Counted from the stretch's first letter, positions 1-13,232 are shown. The stretch: 64,000 nucleotides of DNA from Burkholderia anthina (GCF_001547525.1 NZ_CM003768.1:2480001-2544000); one strand, 5' to 3'. The notes: a model not told the origin generated them from the letters alone. Numbers and translations: made by a program.

Positions 1-4
1 TCAT

Positions 5-40
5 GGCATGGCCTTCGTGTCCGCTTGGACACATCATGCC
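5..40. repeat. Nested inverted repeat at the window edge
   Basis: GGCATG (5-10) pairs with CATGCC (35-40), and inside it GTGTCC (17-22) pairs with GGACAC (27-32) around a GCTT loop. It could be a terminator for a gene left of the window or the end of a mobile element. No gene is seen in 1-247 apart from short uninterpretable frames. Confidence 0.4.
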
Positions 41-126
41 GAATTTCTCTACTTTTGAACCGGACTATTTCTTGGGTCAGGGTCACGGACTTTGATGCCG
101 TGGGATTATCGGTGCCAGAAAATAAA

Positions 127-161
127 ATAGCCCGGAAGACATTGGCAGTCGACCGGGCTAT
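127..161 (-). terminator. Rho-independent terminator after gyrB
   Basis: ATAGCCCGG (127-135) pairs with CCGGGCTAT (153-161). Read on the minus strand, the stem is followed by a T-rich run (TTTTATTTT), and it lies about 90 bases past the gyrB stop, so it should end the dnaA-dnaN-gyrB transcripts. Confidence 0.7.
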
Positions 162-247
162 AACGATGATTCTAATTTTTCACGGACACTGAGAAACTTT
201 TTTCATTTCAGTGACACGTTTTTCACTATCTCTGACAACCTACAACC

Positions 248-4022
<3,775 letters not shown>

Positions 4023-4192
4023 AGAGTTCCTTCGTTGAGTAACGGCCTGCAGCGCAGCAGCCACGCAGCGCCCCGCCGGCCGGGCTCTTGGCCCGCCACC
4101 ACCGGGGCGGTCAAACCAGTATTGTGCCTCAAAACCGAACCGCCCCCCTTAAATTGGGGCGGAGGCCGAATTATCAAGCGCGGTGCACGCGC

Positions 4193-5770
4193 TCAGCCCT
4201 TCAGCGTCTGTTCCAGCACGTGCAGCTCGTGGTTGAGCTGCGCGTCCTTGCTGCGCTCGTCGGCGATCTTGCGCACCGCGTGCAGCACGGTGGTGTGATC
4301 GCGCCCGCCGAACAGCTCGCCGATTTCCGGCAGGCTCTTCTGCGTGAGTTCCTTCGCCAGGTACATCGCGATCTGCCGCGGCCGCGCGATGTTCGCGGGG
4401 CGCTTCTTCGAGTACATATCCGCGACCTTGATGTTGTAGAAGTCGGCGACGGTCTTCTGGATGTTCTCGACCGAAATCTGCCGGTTCTGCACGGTCAGCA
4501 GGTCCTTCAGCGCTTCCTTGGTCAGCTCGATCGAGATCTCGCGGCCGTGGAACTTCGAATACGCGAGGATCTTGCGCAGCGCGCCTTCGAGCTCGCGCAC
4601 GTTCGAGCGCAGGTGCTTCGCGACGAAGAACGCGACGTCCTCCGACAAATTCACGCCTTCCGACTGCGCCTTGCGCATCAGGATCGCGACGCGCATCTCC
4701 AGCTCCGGCGGCTCGATCGCGACGGTGAGGCCCGAGTCGAAGCGCGAGATCAGGCGATCGTCGATGCCCGAGATTTCCTTCGGATACGTGTCGCTGGTGA
4801 TGATGACCTGCGCCTTGTTCGCGACCAGCGCCTCGAACGCGTAGAAGAATTCCTCTTGCGTGCGCGACTTGCCGGAGAAGAACTGGATATCGTCGATCAG
4901 CAGCAGGTCGAGCGAATGGTAGTAGCGCTTGAAGTCGTCGAACGCCTTGCGCTGGTACGCCTTCACCACGTCCGACACGTACTGCTCGGCGTGGATGTAG
5001 CGGATCCGTGCACCGGCCTTGTCGAGCAGCAACTGGTTGCCGATCGCGTGGATCAGGTGGGTCTTGCCGAGGCCGACGCCGCCGTACAGGAACAGCGGGT
5101 TGTACGAGATGCCCGGGTTGTCCGCGACCTGGATCGCGGCGGCGCGCGCGAGCTGGTTCGCCTTGCCGGTCACGAAGTTGTCGAACGTGAGCACCGGGTT
5201 CAGCTTCGAACGTTCGTACATCGAATCGGCTTCGCCGCCGTTCGCGGGCGCGGCGCCCGGGCCCGGACGCCACGTGCGGCGGCCGGCCGCCGCTTCGTGC
5301 GCGGGCAGGCTCGGCAGGTCGATGTCGGCGTCGTCGGCGTTCAGGTGGTGCGCGGCGGCCGCCGACGGCGTCATCGGCACGTCGGCCGGCGCGCTGGGCG
5401 CGGCGGCGGCATTCGCGGTCAGGTTGGCGGCGATCGCGGCGACCGTCGCGGCCGGGCCGCTCGGCGCCAGCGGCGCACGCGGCGCGGCCGGTGTGGCGCC
5501 TGCCGCGGCGCTGCGCATGCCGGCCTTCGGATCGAGGACGAACTGGACTTCGATCGGCGTGTTCCAGAATTCACGGGCCAGATCGCTGATCCGGCCCGAA
5601 AACTGGCTCTTGACCCAGTCCAGCTTGAAGCGGTTCGGCGCGGCGATGGACAGCGTGTTCGCCGACGCATCGAAGGCCACCGGGGCCAAGGGTTTGATCC
5701 ACGTCACGTACTGCTGGGGCGTCAGCTCGCGCTCCAGCAGTGCGGAACAGTGTTGCCAGAAATCGTTCAT
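4193..5770 (-). CDS. dnaA: Chromosomal replication initiator DnaA
   Basis: DnaA is the AAA+ protein that binds 9-mer DnaA boxes and melts the origin. The 525-aa product begins [16 protein letters not shown] (domain I, helicase loading), followed by a long Ala/Pro-rich domain II linker of roughly residues 90-190. Next come Walker A GGVGLGKT, Walker B LLIDDIQF, and the C-terminal DnaA-box-binding signature [15 protein letters not shown]. The start at 5770 is set by homology; upstream in-frame codons lie in the promoter/origin region. A DnaA box at 5973-5981 lies upstream, in keeping with autoregulation. Confidence 0.98.
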   Translation of the reverse strand: MNDFWQHCSALLERELTPQQYVTWIKPLAPVAFDASANTLSIAAPNRFKLDWVKSQFSGRISDLAREFWNTPIEVQFVLDPKAGMRSAAAGATPAAPRAPLAPSGPAATVAAIAANLTANAAAAPSAPADVPMTPSAAAAHHLNADDADIDLPSLPAHEAAAGRRTWRPGPGAAPANGGEADSMYERSKLNPVLTFDNFVTGKANQLARAAAIQVADNPGISYNPLFLYGGVGLGKTHLIHAIGNQLLLDKAGARIRYIHAEQYVSDVVKAYQRKAFDDFKRYYHSLDLLLIDDIQFFSGKSRTQEEFFYAFEALVANKAQVIITSDTYPKEISGIDDRLISRFDSGLTVAIEPPELEMRVAILMRKAQSEGVNLSEDVAFFVAKHLRSNVRELEGALRKILAYSKFHGREISIELTKEALKDLLTVQNRQISVENIQKTVADFYNIKVADMYSKKRPANIARPRQIAMYLAKELTQKSLPEIGELFGGRDHTTVLHAVRKIADERSKDAQLNHELHVLEQTLKG

Positions 5771-6191
5771 CAAGTAACTGTCGTTTTTTGCGTGCACAGC
5801 GCGGCTCGCCGGCGCCCTTGTCGCGGTCGCGCAACAAGGCCCGAAGCGGTCGTGCGAGCGTGCGTCGGACGCCTGCGTCACAGTCTTGGCGGGGCAGGCG
5901 CGAGCCGAAGCGGCGTGCGGGATTCTTGGAGATAAGGCGAGATTCTAACGCCAAACGCGGCCACAGCGGGACTTATCCACAGGCTGTGTTTGTGGGCCGC
6001 GGGGCCGGATCGGGGCGGGCTGGCACAGGCGAACGACGCGTAAAGTATTGACCGTCAACGGAAAAACGGTTTAAATAGCGGGTTCCGCGAAAACCAATCC
6101 TGTATTCCCGGCGATTGCGTTCGCCCGAATGCCTCCGGTTAAGGGCACGCGGTCCCCTGAATTTCGACATTCTCGAACAAGTGAGAACATC
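5771..6191. other. dnaA-rpmH intergenic region, candidate origin region
   Basis: This 421-base gap between divergent dnaA and rpmH contains one perfect DnaA box, TTATCCACA, at 5973-5981, and promoters for both directions. I found no second perfect box by eye, so it may be the dnaA control region or only part of oriC. The gene order flanking it is the classical bacterial origin neighbourhood. Confidence 0.5.
6048..6076 (+). promoter_or_regulatory. rpmH promoter
   Basis: TTGACC at 6048-6053 and TTAAAT at 6071-6076 are separated by exactly 17 bases, a good sigma-70 arrangement about 115 bases upstream of rpmH. Confidence 0.6.
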
Positions 6192-6326
6192 ATGAAACGT
6201 ACTTACCAACCGTCCGTGACGCGCCGCAAGCGCACCCATGGCTTCCGTGTCCGCATGAAGACGGCAGGTGGCCGCAAGGTCATCAACGCTCGCCGCGCGA
6301 AGGGCCGCAAGCGCCTCGCCATCTAA
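6192..6326 (+). CDS. rpmH: 50S ribosomal protein L34
   Basis: This 44-aa, Arg/Lys-rich protein of the large ribosomal subunit starts [18 protein letters not shown] and ends [11 protein letters not shown], matching the family over its whole length. The ATG at 6192 is the only start that gives L34; it follows a GTGAGAACATC leader. It heads the rpmH-rnpA-yidD-yidC operon, coupling ribosome, RNase P and membrane-insertion components, as in most bacteria. Confidence 0.98.
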
Positions 6327-6332
6327 GGCAGG

Positions 6333-6803
6333 TTGCGCGCTGTGTCCGCCGTCCGCAGTCCTGCGGAAGGTGCCGTCGAGCCGGGTGCGAATCCGTCGCA
6401 GACGAAAGCCGCCTTCCCGAAAGCTGCGCGACTTCTGAAAACGGATGAATTTTCATCCGTTTTTCGTTTGCGCCCCTGGCGGCGCTCCGCGCACTTCGTG
6501 ATTTACGGCAAGCCGACCGGTCAGCCCGCACGCCTGGGGCTCGTCATCGGCAAGAAGTATGCGCCGCGGGCAGTCACACGTAACCTCGTGAAGCGGCTGG
6601 CGCGCGATGCGTTTCGCCTGCGCCGCGCCGAATTCGCCGGTTACGACCTGCTGCTGCGGCAGCACACGCGCTTCGACAAGAAAGCGCTGCCGAGCGCGGC
6701 TTCCGCCCCGCTCGCGGCGATGTGCGCGGGCGAGATCCGCGAGCTGCTCGACAGGGCAGCCCGGGAAATCGCGCGCCGCGCGTCGAAGCCCGCGTCCGAG
6801 TGA
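6333..6803 (+). CDS. rnpA: Ribonuclease P protein component
   Basis: This is the basic protein cofactor of the RNase P ribozyme, which removes 5' leaders from pre-tRNAs. The RNR-box equivalent [13 protein letters not shown] and the preceding [14 protein letters not shown] identify the family. The full 156-aa reading uses a TTG at 6333, six bases after the rpmH stop; an in-frame GTG three codons on (6342) is an alternative. The first ~35 residues are not conserved. Close spacing indicates translational coupling with rpmH. Confidence 0.93.
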   Translation: MRAVSAVRSPAEGAVEPGANPSQTKAAFPKAARLLKTDEFSSVFRLRPWRRSAHFVIYGKPTGQPARLGLVIGKKYAPRAVTRNLVKRLARDAFRLRRAEFAGYDLLLRQHTRFDKKALPSAASAPLAAMCAGEIRELLDRAAREIARRASKPASE

Positions 6804-6878
6804 CGCATCCGTGCCCGGTGCGGCGTTCGCGCCCGCCCGGCCGGTTTTGACGCGGCGTCGTACGGCGCCGCCCAAGGT

Positions 6879-7145
6879 ATGGAAACGGTATTGATCGCCT
6901 TGCTGCGCTTCTACAAGGTTGCCGTGAGCCCGATGCTCGGCAACCGTTGCCGTTTTTATCCTTCCTGTTCGGATTACGCGCGCGAGGCAATCCAGTATCA
7001 TGGCGCCGCGCGCGGCACGTATCTCGCCGTCAGGCGTGTGTGCCGATGCCATCCGTTTTCCGCGGGCGGCATCGACCTCGTCCCGCCGCCCAACTCCGAC
7101 ACTCGCGCTCGCGGCGAAGCCGACGCGCGGTCCCATCGACTCTGA
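6879..7145 (+). CDS. yidD: Membrane protein insertion efficiency factor YidD
   Basis: YidD is a small membrane-associated protein that assists YidC/Sec-dependent insertion. The 88-aa product carries the family signature [16 protein letters not shown], with [15 protein letters not shown] further on. The ATG at 6879 starts [13 protein letters not shown], an amphipathic N-terminal helix. It sits between rnpA and yidC, and its stop is eight bases before the yidC ATG, so the genes are probably co-translated. Confidence 0.96.
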   Translation: METVLIALLRFYKVAVSPMLGNRCRFYPSCSDYAREAIQYHGAARGTYLAVRRVCRCHPFSAGGIDLVPPPNSDTRARGEADARSHRL

Positions 7146-7153
7146 GACAACGC

Positions 7154-8815
7154 ATGGATATCAAACGCACCGTCCTATGGGTGATCTTCTTCATGTCAGC
7201 TGTCATGCTGTACGACAACTGGCAGCGGGACCATGGACGCCCGTCGATGTTCTTCCCGAGCGCCACGCAGACGGCCCCGGCCGCCGCCGGCGGCGCATCG
7301 GGCACGGGCGCGACGACGACCGCAGGTGACGTGCCTGCCGCCGCGGCCGGCGCCGCACCGTCGACGACGGCCCCGGCTGCGCAGGCGCAGCTGGTGAAGT
7401 TCTCGACCGACGTGTACGACGGCGAAATCGACACGCGCGGCGGCACGCTCGCGAAGCTGACGCTGAAGAAGCAGGGCGACGGCAAGCAGCCCGACCTGTA
7501 CATCACGCTGTTCGACCACACGGCCGGCCACACGTATCTCGCACGTACGGGCCTGCTCGGCGGCGATTTCCCGAACCACAACGACGTCTACACGCAGCTG
7601 AACCCCGGCTCGACGTCGCTGACGGGCGACCAGAACACGCTGAAGCTGTCGTTCGAATCGCCGGTGAAGGGCGGCGTGAAGGTGATCAAGACCTACACGT
7701 TCACGCGCGGCAGCTACGTGATCGGCGTCGATACCAAGATCGACAACGTCGGCACGGCGCCCGTCACGCCGACGGTCTACATGGAACTGGTGCGCGACAA
7801 CACGGCCGTCGAAACGCCGATGTTCTCGCACACGTTCCTCGGGCCGGCGGTGTACACGGACGCGAAGCACTTCCAGAAGATCGACTTCAGCGACCTCGAC
7901 AAGAACAAGGCGAACTTCGAGAAGTCCGCCGACAACGGCTGGGTCGCGATGGTGCAGCACTACTTCGCGTCGGCCTGGATTCCGCAGCAGGGCGCGAAGC
8001 GCGACATCTACGCTGAAAAGATCGATCCGACGCTGTACCGCGTCGGCGTGAAGCAGCCGGTCGCCGCGATCGCGCCGGGCCAGTCGGCCGACGTGCAGGC
8101 GCGCCTGTTCGCCGGTCCGGAAGAAGAGCGCATGCTCGAAGGCATCGCGCCGGGCCTGGAGCTCGTGAAGGATTACGGCTGGGTGACGATCATCGCGAAG
8201 CCGCTGTTCTGGCTGCTCGAGAAGATCCACGGCTATGTCGGCAACTGGGGCTGGGCGATCGTGCTGCTGACGGTGCTGATCAAGGCCGTGTTCTTCCCGC
8301 TGTCGGCGGCGAGCTACAAGTCGATGGCGCGCATGAAGGAAATCACGCCGCGCATGCAGGCGCTGCGCGAACGCTTCAAGAGCGATCCGCAGAAGATGAA
8401 CGCCGCGCTGATGGAGCTGTACAAGACCGAGAAGGTCAATCCGTTCGGCGGCTGCCTGCCGGTCGTGATCCAGATCCCGGTGTTCATCTCGCTGTACTGG
8501 GTGCTGCTCGCGTCGGTCGAAATGCGCGGCGCGCCGTGGATTCTGTGGATTCACGACCTGTCGCAGCGCGATCCGTTCTTCATCCTGCCGGTGCTGATGG
8601 CCGTGTCGATGTTCGTGCAGACGAGCCTGAACCCGACGCCGCCGGACCCGGTTCAGGCGAAGATGATGAAGTTCATGCCGATCGCGTTCTCGGTGATGTT
8701 CTTCTTCTTCCCGGCCGGCCTCGTGCTGTACTACGTCGTGAACAACGTGCTGTCGATCGCGCAGCAGTACTACATCACGCGCAAGCTCGGCGGCGTGAAG
8801 AAGAAGCCGGCCTGA
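7154..8815 (+). CDS. yidC: Membrane protein insertase YidC
   Basis: YidC inserts and folds inner-membrane proteins, alone or with SecYEG. The 553-aa protein begins [19 protein letters not shown] (the Gram-negative N-terminal membrane anchor), followed by an Ala/Thr-rich linker and the large periplasmic beta-domain. The conserved five-helix core starts near [20 protein letters not shown], contains the cytoplasmic hairpin [15 protein letters not shown], and the protein ends with a basic tail, [10 protein letters not shown]. The ATG at 7154 gives the conserved N terminus. It is the last gene of the operon and ends at a bidirectional terminator. Confidence 0.98.
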   Translation: MDIKRTVLWVIFFMSAVMLYDNWQRDHGRPSMFFPSATQTAPAAAGGASGTGATTTAGDVPAAAAGAAPSTTAPAAQAQLVKFSTDVYDGEIDTRGGTLAKLTLKKQGDGKQPDLYITLFDHTAGHTYLARTGLLGGDFPNHNDVYTQLNPGSTSLTGDQNTLKLSFESPVKGGVKVIKTYTFTRGSYVIGVDTKIDNVGTAPVTPTVYMELVRDNTAVETPMFSHTFLGPAVYTDAKHFQKIDFSDLDKNKANFEKSADNGWVAMVQHYFASAWIPQQGAKRDIYAEKIDPTLYRVGVKQPVAAIAPGQSADVQARLFAGPEEERMLEGIAPGLELVKDYGWVTIIAKPLFWLLEKIHGYVGNWGWAIVLLTVLIKAVFFPLSAASYKSMARMKEITPRMQALRERFKSDPQKMNAALMELYKTEKVNPFGGCLPVVIQIPVFISLYWVLLASVEMRGAPWILWIHDLSQRDPFFILPVLMAVSMFVQTSLNPTPPDPVQAKMMKFMPIAFSVMFFFFPAGLVLYYVVNNVLSIAQQYYITRKLGGVKKKPA

Positions 8816-8860
8816 CGCCAGTCGTACTCGCGGGCGGTCCGCCGCTCGCGATGCGCGCAA

Positions 8861-8895
8861 AAAAAGCCGCATGGTTCATGACCGTGCGGCTTTTT
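8861..8895. terminator. Bidirectional terminator, yidC / HTH gene
   Basis: AAAAAGCCGCA (8861-8871) pairs with TGCGGCTTTTT (8885-8895). With A-run and T-run on either side it can stop transcription from both yidC and the convergent HTH gene. Confidence 0.85.
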
Positions 8896-8918
8896 GCTTT
8901 TACTGGTCCGATCCCGGC

Positions 8919-9350
8919 TCAGCCCTTCTTCGATTCGCCCACGTCGCCGTAGAACTGCTCGACCAACTCCTGTACGAGGTAGCGATGATGCGGCGACAAC
9001 GCTTCGATCTTCGACGCGAGTTCGATCGTCTCGGGCGTCGGCGGATAGTGCTCGTCGCGCGGCAGCGGTTGCGGCGTCGCGTGTTCGATCACGCTTGGCG
9101 ACGGGCCGTAATGCAGCCAGTGGACTTCGACGCGCAACCAGTCGGCGAGCGTCGCGAGTTTGTCCGGCGTCGGAATCGTGCGGCCCGTCAGCCATTTGTG
9201 CGCGGTTTGCGGCGAAACGGGCTGGGCTCCGCGATGGCGCAGATTGAATCGGTTCGCCAGTTCCGTCGCGCCGGTGACCTTCTCCGGGCTGCGCCGCAGG
9301 GCGAACTTCAGGCGTTCCGAGAACGCGGCTTTTTCTTCGGGTGTCGGCAT
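8919..9350 (-). CDS. HTH transcriptional regulator (XRE/phage-repressor-like)
   Basis: This is a predicted DNA-binding regulator of 143 aa. Residues about 8-75 form a Cro/CI-like helix-turn-helix region (ALRRSPEKVTGATELANRF ... VSPQTAHKWLTGRTIPTPDKLATLADWL). The remainder is acidic, with a helical tail that may dimerise. Its target is unknown. A palindrome, AGGATA-N4-TATCCT, lies 46-61 bases upstream of its start (9396-9411) and is a natural candidate for autoregulation. It converges on yidC and is divergent from mnmE. Confidence 0.85.
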   Translation of the reverse strand: MPTPEEKAAFSERLKFALRRSPEKVTGATELANRFNLRHRGAQPVSPQTAHKWLTGRTIPTPDKLATLADWLRVEVHWLHYGPSPSVIEHATPQPLPRDEHYPPTPETIELASKIEALSPHHRYLVQELVEQFYGDVGESKKG

Positions 9351-9395
9351 GGGGGAGATTGTGCAATTCGGCCGACGTTTCTAAGACAACCATAT

Positions 9396-9411
9396 AGGAT
9401 AAACGTATCCT
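9396..9411. promoter_or_regulatory. Palindrome upstream of the HTH gene, candidate operator
   Basis: AGGATA (9396-9401) and TATCCT (9406-9411) form a perfect 6-bp inverted repeat with a 4-base spacer, in a short AT-rich stretch between divergent genes. Confidence 0.4.
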
Positions 9412-9536
9412 GTTCAGACGAATCCCGGCCTCGTACGGGCACATTGGCGGAATTGAGGGGCAAATCGTCCGCCCCCGCCAGCAGGCATACTTGTCCGAAA
9501 CGAAGAGTATGCCAGCACGGGGTACTGATACTCGAC

Positions 9537-9554
9537 TTATCCCCGTCGGGATAA
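9537..9554. promoter_or_regulatory. Second palindrome upstream of mnmE
   Basis: TTATCCC (9537-9543) and GGGATAA (9548-9554) form a perfect 7-bp inverted repeat around CGTC. It shares the TATCC/GGATA core with the palindrome at 9396 but in the opposite arrangement. The rest of the 348-base gap 9351-9698 shows nothing else I can support. Confidence 0.35.
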
Positions 9555-9698
9555 ATTCGGGCGAGTCCGAATTCGGCGTCGCGTCCGGTGGCGCGGGTGC
9601 CGACACGCTACAATGCCGGCGTTCCAACGCGCGAACTGTTGCGCCGGCGCACCGGCTACTCGCCGATTTCCCAGACTCCCCAGATTCGTCCGATTCCC

Positions 9699-11093
9699 AT
9701 GCTCGCTACCGATTCCGATCCGATCGTCGCCATTGCCACCGCCGCCGGCCGGGGCGGCATCGGCGTTGTCCGCGTGTCGTTCGGGCGCGGCGGCGAGGCG
9801 GCCGCGCTGCCGCTGATCGACGCGTTGTGCGGGCAGAAGCTCGCGCCGCGTCATGCGAGCTACGTGCCGTTTCTCGACGCGCATGGTGCGCCGCTCGACC
9901 GCGGGATCGCGCTGTATTTCCCGGCGCCGCATTCGTACACGGGCGAATACGTGCTCGAGCTGCAGGGGCACGGCGGGCCGATCGTGATGCAGTTGCTGCT
10001 GCAGCGCTGCCTGGACGCGGGGCGCGGCTTCGGGCTGCGGCTCGCGGAGCCGGGCGAGTTCACGCGACGCGCGTTCCTGAACGACAAGCTCGATCTCGCG
10101 CAGGCCGAAGCCGTCGCCGACCTGATCGAGGCGAGCACCGAGGCGGCCGCGCGCTCGGCCGGGCGTTCGCTCGACGGCGCGTTCTCGCGGCAGATCCATG
10201 CGCTCGTCGACGACGTGATCACGCTGCGGATGCTGGTCGAGGCGACGCTGGATTTTCCGGAGGAGGAAATCGACTTCCTCGAGGCGGCCGACGCGCGCGG
10301 CAAGCTCGCGAAGATCCGCGCGCAGCTCGCGCACGTGCTCGGCGATGCGCGGCAGGGCGCGTTGCTGCGCGAAGGGCTGTCGGTCGTGCTCGCGGGGCAG
10401 CCTAACGTCGGCAAGTCGTCGCTGCTGAATGCGCTGGCGGGCGCCGAGCTGGCGATCGTCACGCCGATCGCCGGCACGACGCGCGACAAGGTGGCGCAGA
10501 CGATCCAGGTCGAAGGGATTCCGCTGCACATCATCGATACGGCCGGGTTGCGCGAGACGGAGGACGAGGTCGAGCGGATCGGCATTGCGCGCACGTGGAG
10601 CGAGATCGAGCGCGCGGACGTCGTGCTGCATCTGCTCGATTCGCGCATGGGGATGACGCCGGACGACGAAACGATCGCGGCGCGGTTTCCGGCCGGCGTG
10701 CCGGTGGTGCGCGTGCTGAACAAGACGGATCTGACCGGTGTGCCCGCGTGCGTCGAGCATCCGGCGGCGGAAGGCGATCTGACCGAGGTGCATCTGTCGG
10801 CGAAGCGCGGCGACGGGATCGACATGCTGCGCGCGGAGCTGCTGCGGATCGCCGGGTGGCAGGCGGGGGCCGAGGGCGTGTATCTCGCGCGGGAGCGGCA
10901 TCTGATCGCGCTGCGGGCCGCGCAGGAACATCTCGCGCAGGCGGCCGATCATGCGGAGCAGCGCGCGCAGTCGCTCGACCTGTTTGCCGAAGAGCTTCGG
11001 CTCGCGCAGGAGCAGCTCAATGCGATTACCGGGGAGTTCACGTCGGATGATCTGCTGGGGGTGATTTTCAGCAGGTTTTGTATCGGGAAATAA
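9699..11093 (+). CDS. mnmE: tRNA uridine-5-carboxymethylaminomethyl synthesis GTPase MnmE
   Basis: MnmE acts with MnmG to modify the wobble uridine (cmnm5U) of several tRNAs. The 464-aa product has the N-terminal folate-binding domain ([16 protein letters not shown]), a helical domain, and an inserted GTPase domain with G1 GQPNVGKS, G3 DTAGLRET and G4 NKTD. It ends in the family-typical FCIGK with its essential C-terminal cysteine. The ATG at 9699 gives the conserved start MLATDSDPI; 37 upstream in-frame residues are not conserved. The 3' end of this gene is a known integration site for genomic islands in other bacteria, and accessory DNA follows it here. Confidence 0.97.
   Translation: MLATDSDPIVAIATAAGRGGIGVVRVSFGRGGEAAALPLIDALCGQKLAPRHASYVPFLDAHGAPLDRGIALYFPAPHSYTGEYVLELQGHGGPIVMQLLLQRCLDAGRGFGLRLAEPGEFTRRAFLNDKLDLAQAEAVADLIEASTEAAARSAGRSLDGAFSRQIHALVDDVITLRMLVEATLDFPEEEIDFLEAADARGKLAKIRAQLAHVLGDARQGALLREGLSVVLAGQPNVGKSSLLNALAGAELAIVTPIAGTTRDKVAQTIQVEGIPLHIIDTAGLRETEDEVERIGIARTWSEIERADVVLHLLDSRMGMTPDDETIAARFPAGVPVVRVLNKTDLTGVPACVEHPAAEGDLTEVHLSAKRGDGIDMLRAELLRIAGWQAGAEGVYLARERHLIALRAAQEHLAQAADHAEQRAQSLDLFAEELRLAQEQLNAITGEFTSDDLLGVIFSRFCIGK
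11076..11093. other. Possible attachment-site core at the mnmE 3' end
   Basis: The last 18 bases of mnmE, TTTTGTATCGGGAAATAA, correspond in position to the attB used by SGI1-type islands in thdF/trmE. Accessory genes begin just downstream. I did not find a second copy on the far side of the insert, so an intact attL/attR pair is not shown. Confidence 0.3.
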
Positions 11094-11563
11094 AGGCGGC
11101 ATTGTTTCAGAAGCTAAAAAAGCACTGGAGAGGCCGCCTCCCCCTGATGCCGATCGTGAAGCGTGTCCGTTTGCAGAGACACTAAAAAATATACGATTTA
11201 TGACATTTTCAGCTGCAATCGGTTGATCGCATATTACCATCATCCTTCATGAGACAAAGATCAATCTCCTGGAGGGGCATCATCCGGCCGATGCACTCGA
11301 TCTCCCTTGGCTGGCGCTACATGCGGGGCGTAGACGGCGAACATGCCTTTTCGACGAGAAGGATTTTTCTCAACATTTTTTGTTGGGTGTTGCGGAATAT
11401 GCATCAATTTCCGGTGCCGGTATATTGAGATATCCGGTGCCGATCGGACGAATACCCTGCATGCTCTTGCGATATTGAATCGATACAGTAATCCTCAAAT
11501 GACGCCATTCGTTTCGGAGTGGCGGGAATGCTCGACTTTGACGAGTTTTACTTTGAGGAAAGC
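11094..11563. other. AT-richer leader of the accessory insert
   Basis: There is no convincing gene here. It contains an inverted repeat GTGTC/GACAC (11163-11182) resembling the one at the window's left edge, and a direct repeat TCCGGTGCCG at 11410-11419 and 11433-11442, 23 bases apart, upstream of the beta-family gene. The repeats could be regulator sites or mobile-element remains. Confidence 0.4.
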
Positions 11564-12664
11564 ATGTTCGATCACAACCACTACGTTCCAGTATTGAAAT
11601 GGCGTCAGGGAGAATACCTTGCGTTGTCCAGATTGACGGCGACCGTCATGAATTGGGTAACACCGTTGTTCGAGGTGCCGACGGAGGCGTGGGACTTTGA
11701 GGCTGAAGCGCCAGCCAAGAGCCTCGACGAGCACTTGAGCAAGTTTGGCGTGCGACTCAAACAAAAATGGGACACGCGACGTTGTTTTGTCGATTCTCCC
11801 TTTATCGACGGCGACGCGTGTGTCGAGAGCGGCGCGCACCATCTGGCCCATATCTTCGACTTGGCACGGGCCGCCGGGGCCATGCCCGTCCCGGTGTTTG
11901 GGGCGGGGCGCTCCGAAGCGTATATGGCTGCTGTAAGGGCGATTGTCGATCGCGATGGACGGGGAGCCTGTCTTCGACTGACGCCGGACGACTTCGGCAT
12001 TTCGATGCGCGCGGAGGTGGATACGTTGCTGGACGCCATCGGGATAGCAGAAAGCGCGTGCGATCTCGTACTCGATTGCGCGGCCGACATCGCAACCAGC
12101 CCGAAGATGCAGGCGTTGGTGTGGAAAGGGTTGCTCGACGAGTTGCCGAAGCTCGAAGATTGGCGTTCCGTCACGATTGCCGGGACGTCATTCCCGCAGA
12201 CGTTGCCGTCGGCGTCGTATCGACCGTCCGGCCTGATCAAGCGTCATGATTGGCTTGGCTACAAATCACTTGTCGGAATGCTACCTGCCGGCACACGCGT
12301 GCCGACTTTCGGCGACTACGCCGTGGCGCATCCGGAGACCGAACTCATCGATCCACGCATGCTCGATCCGACTGCAAAGGTGAAGTACACCATCGACGAT
12401 GAGTGGTTCATCGCGATGGGTGTGCAGGTCAAGAAACATGGGCGTGCGCAGTACGCCGACATCTGCCGGAGTATTGTTTCCGCCAGGCCGCCGATCTTCA
12501 TGGGAGGCGCCTACTCACACGGTGATCAATTCATCGAGGACTGCGCGAGCGGCATTGGAAGTACCGGCGGTGCATCAACTTGGCCGATGGTGGGGAGCAA
12601 CCACCATGTCACGAAGGTTGTGAGGGATGTCGCCACCTTGTTCGGCGCTTCAACGCTTCCCTGA
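11564..12664 (+). CDS. Beta-family protein of unknown function
   Basis: This 366-aa protein has the pattern of the beta family (Pfam Beta_protein, from memory): an opening MFDHNHYVPVLKWRQGEYLAL, a middle with repeated acidic/hydrophobic segments (VDSPFIDGDACVES, LRLTPDDFGISM, CDLVLDCAADI), and a C-terminal part containing FGDYAVAHPE and SNHHVTKVVRDVATLFG. No catalytic motif is recognised; it is probably cytoplasmic, with no signal peptide. The ATG at 11564 is chosen because GAGGAAAGC precedes it ideally; an upstream GTG or ATG would add 15 or 12 residues. Relatives typically neighbour sce7726-like genes, as here, where the partner is convergent and overlaps its last 56 bases. It is AT-richer than its neighbours, suggesting transfer. 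Confidence 0.8.
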   Translation: MFDHNHYVPVLKWRQGEYLALSRLTATVMNWVTPLFEVPTEAWDFEAEAPAKSLDEHLSKFGVRLKQKWDTRRCFVDSPFIDGDACVESGAHHLAHIFDLARAAGAMPVPVFGAGRSEAYMAAVRAIVDRDGRGACLRLTPDDFGISMRAEVDTLLDAIGIAESACDLVLDCAADIATSPKMQALVWKGLLDELPKLEDWRSVTIAGTSFPQTLPSASYRPSGLIKRHDWLGYKSLVGMLPAGTRVPTFGDYAVAHPETELIDPRMLDPTAKVKYTIDDEWFIAMGVQVKKHGRAQYADICRSIVSARPPIFMGGAYSHGDQFIEDCASGIGSTGGASTWPMVGSNHHVTKVVRDVATLFGASTLP

Positions 12665-13232
12665 CCTGCGCGCGAAGCGACGAAGGGGAAAGGTGTTGCG
12701 TGAGCAGCGTATACAGCGCCCGTCTGCTGCCGCGCAGCGCCTTCCTGTCGGTTTCAAGGGCTTCCAGAATGGCCAGGGCTTCGTCGCGCCAGAGAAGGTG
12801 GGCAACATGGAACGGGGAGATGTCCGGGTTCATTGACGCGGCGCGCTCGGTCTCGATGTGAACCGCTCCGCGAGGGCCGACATGCGACACCTTGATGCCC
12901 CACCACGGTGGAAGCAGGTTCGCCGCTTCGACGAAGTGCCGTTCGCTCACGACGAGCGTCGCCTTGTCGAGCGCTCGCGAGTAGGCGTCGATCTGCAGCG
13001 GCAGACGGTGCAGTGTATCGGTATCGCTTTTGAGCTCGTAGCCGTGAATGACGCCATTGATTACCGCGATGTCGACCCTGCATGCGCCGTGCTCGAGCCC
13101 CAGCTCTTCCACGACGAGCACGTTGGGATTCGACATCGGCTCCGCAAGGACCTTTTTCATGACAGCGGTTCGAACGTCACGATCGCGTGTCGCGATACGA
13201 GGCGTTTGATTGCTGTTTGAAAATTTCACCAC
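12609..13232 (-). CDS. sce7726-family protein, PD-(D/E)XK nuclease-like
   Basis: This protein of about 207 aa looks like a member of the sce7726 family. It shows a PD-(D/E)XK-type core: RVDIAVI (Asp54), GYELK (Glu66, Lys68) and QIDAYSRALDKATLVVS (Gln80), the order expected of a restriction-endonuclease-like fold, preceded by a helical RDRDVRTAVMKKVL segment. Nuclease activity is an inference. The start is uncertain: GTG at 13232 or 13229 has AGGGGG upstream, while an ATG at 13277 would add 15 residues but has a poor ribosome site. It faces the beta-family gene tail to tail with overlapping coding sequence. The two form a probable functional module, perhaps in phage defence or mobile-element biology. 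Confidence 0.8.
   Translation of the reverse strand: MVKFSNSNQTPRIATRDRDVRTAVMKKVLAEPMSNPNVLVVEELGLEHGACRVDIAVINGVIHGYELKSDTDTLHRLPLQIDAYSRALDKATLVVSERHFVEAANLLPPWWGIKVSHVGPRGAVHIETERAASMNPDISPFHVAHLLWRDEALAILEALETDRKALRGSRRALYTLLTQHLSPSSLRAQVREALKRRTRWRHPSQPS

Noticed and set aside
11343..11597. 84-codon frame before the beta-family gene
   Set aside because: No family, a poor start context, and it overlaps the beta-family start in another frame.
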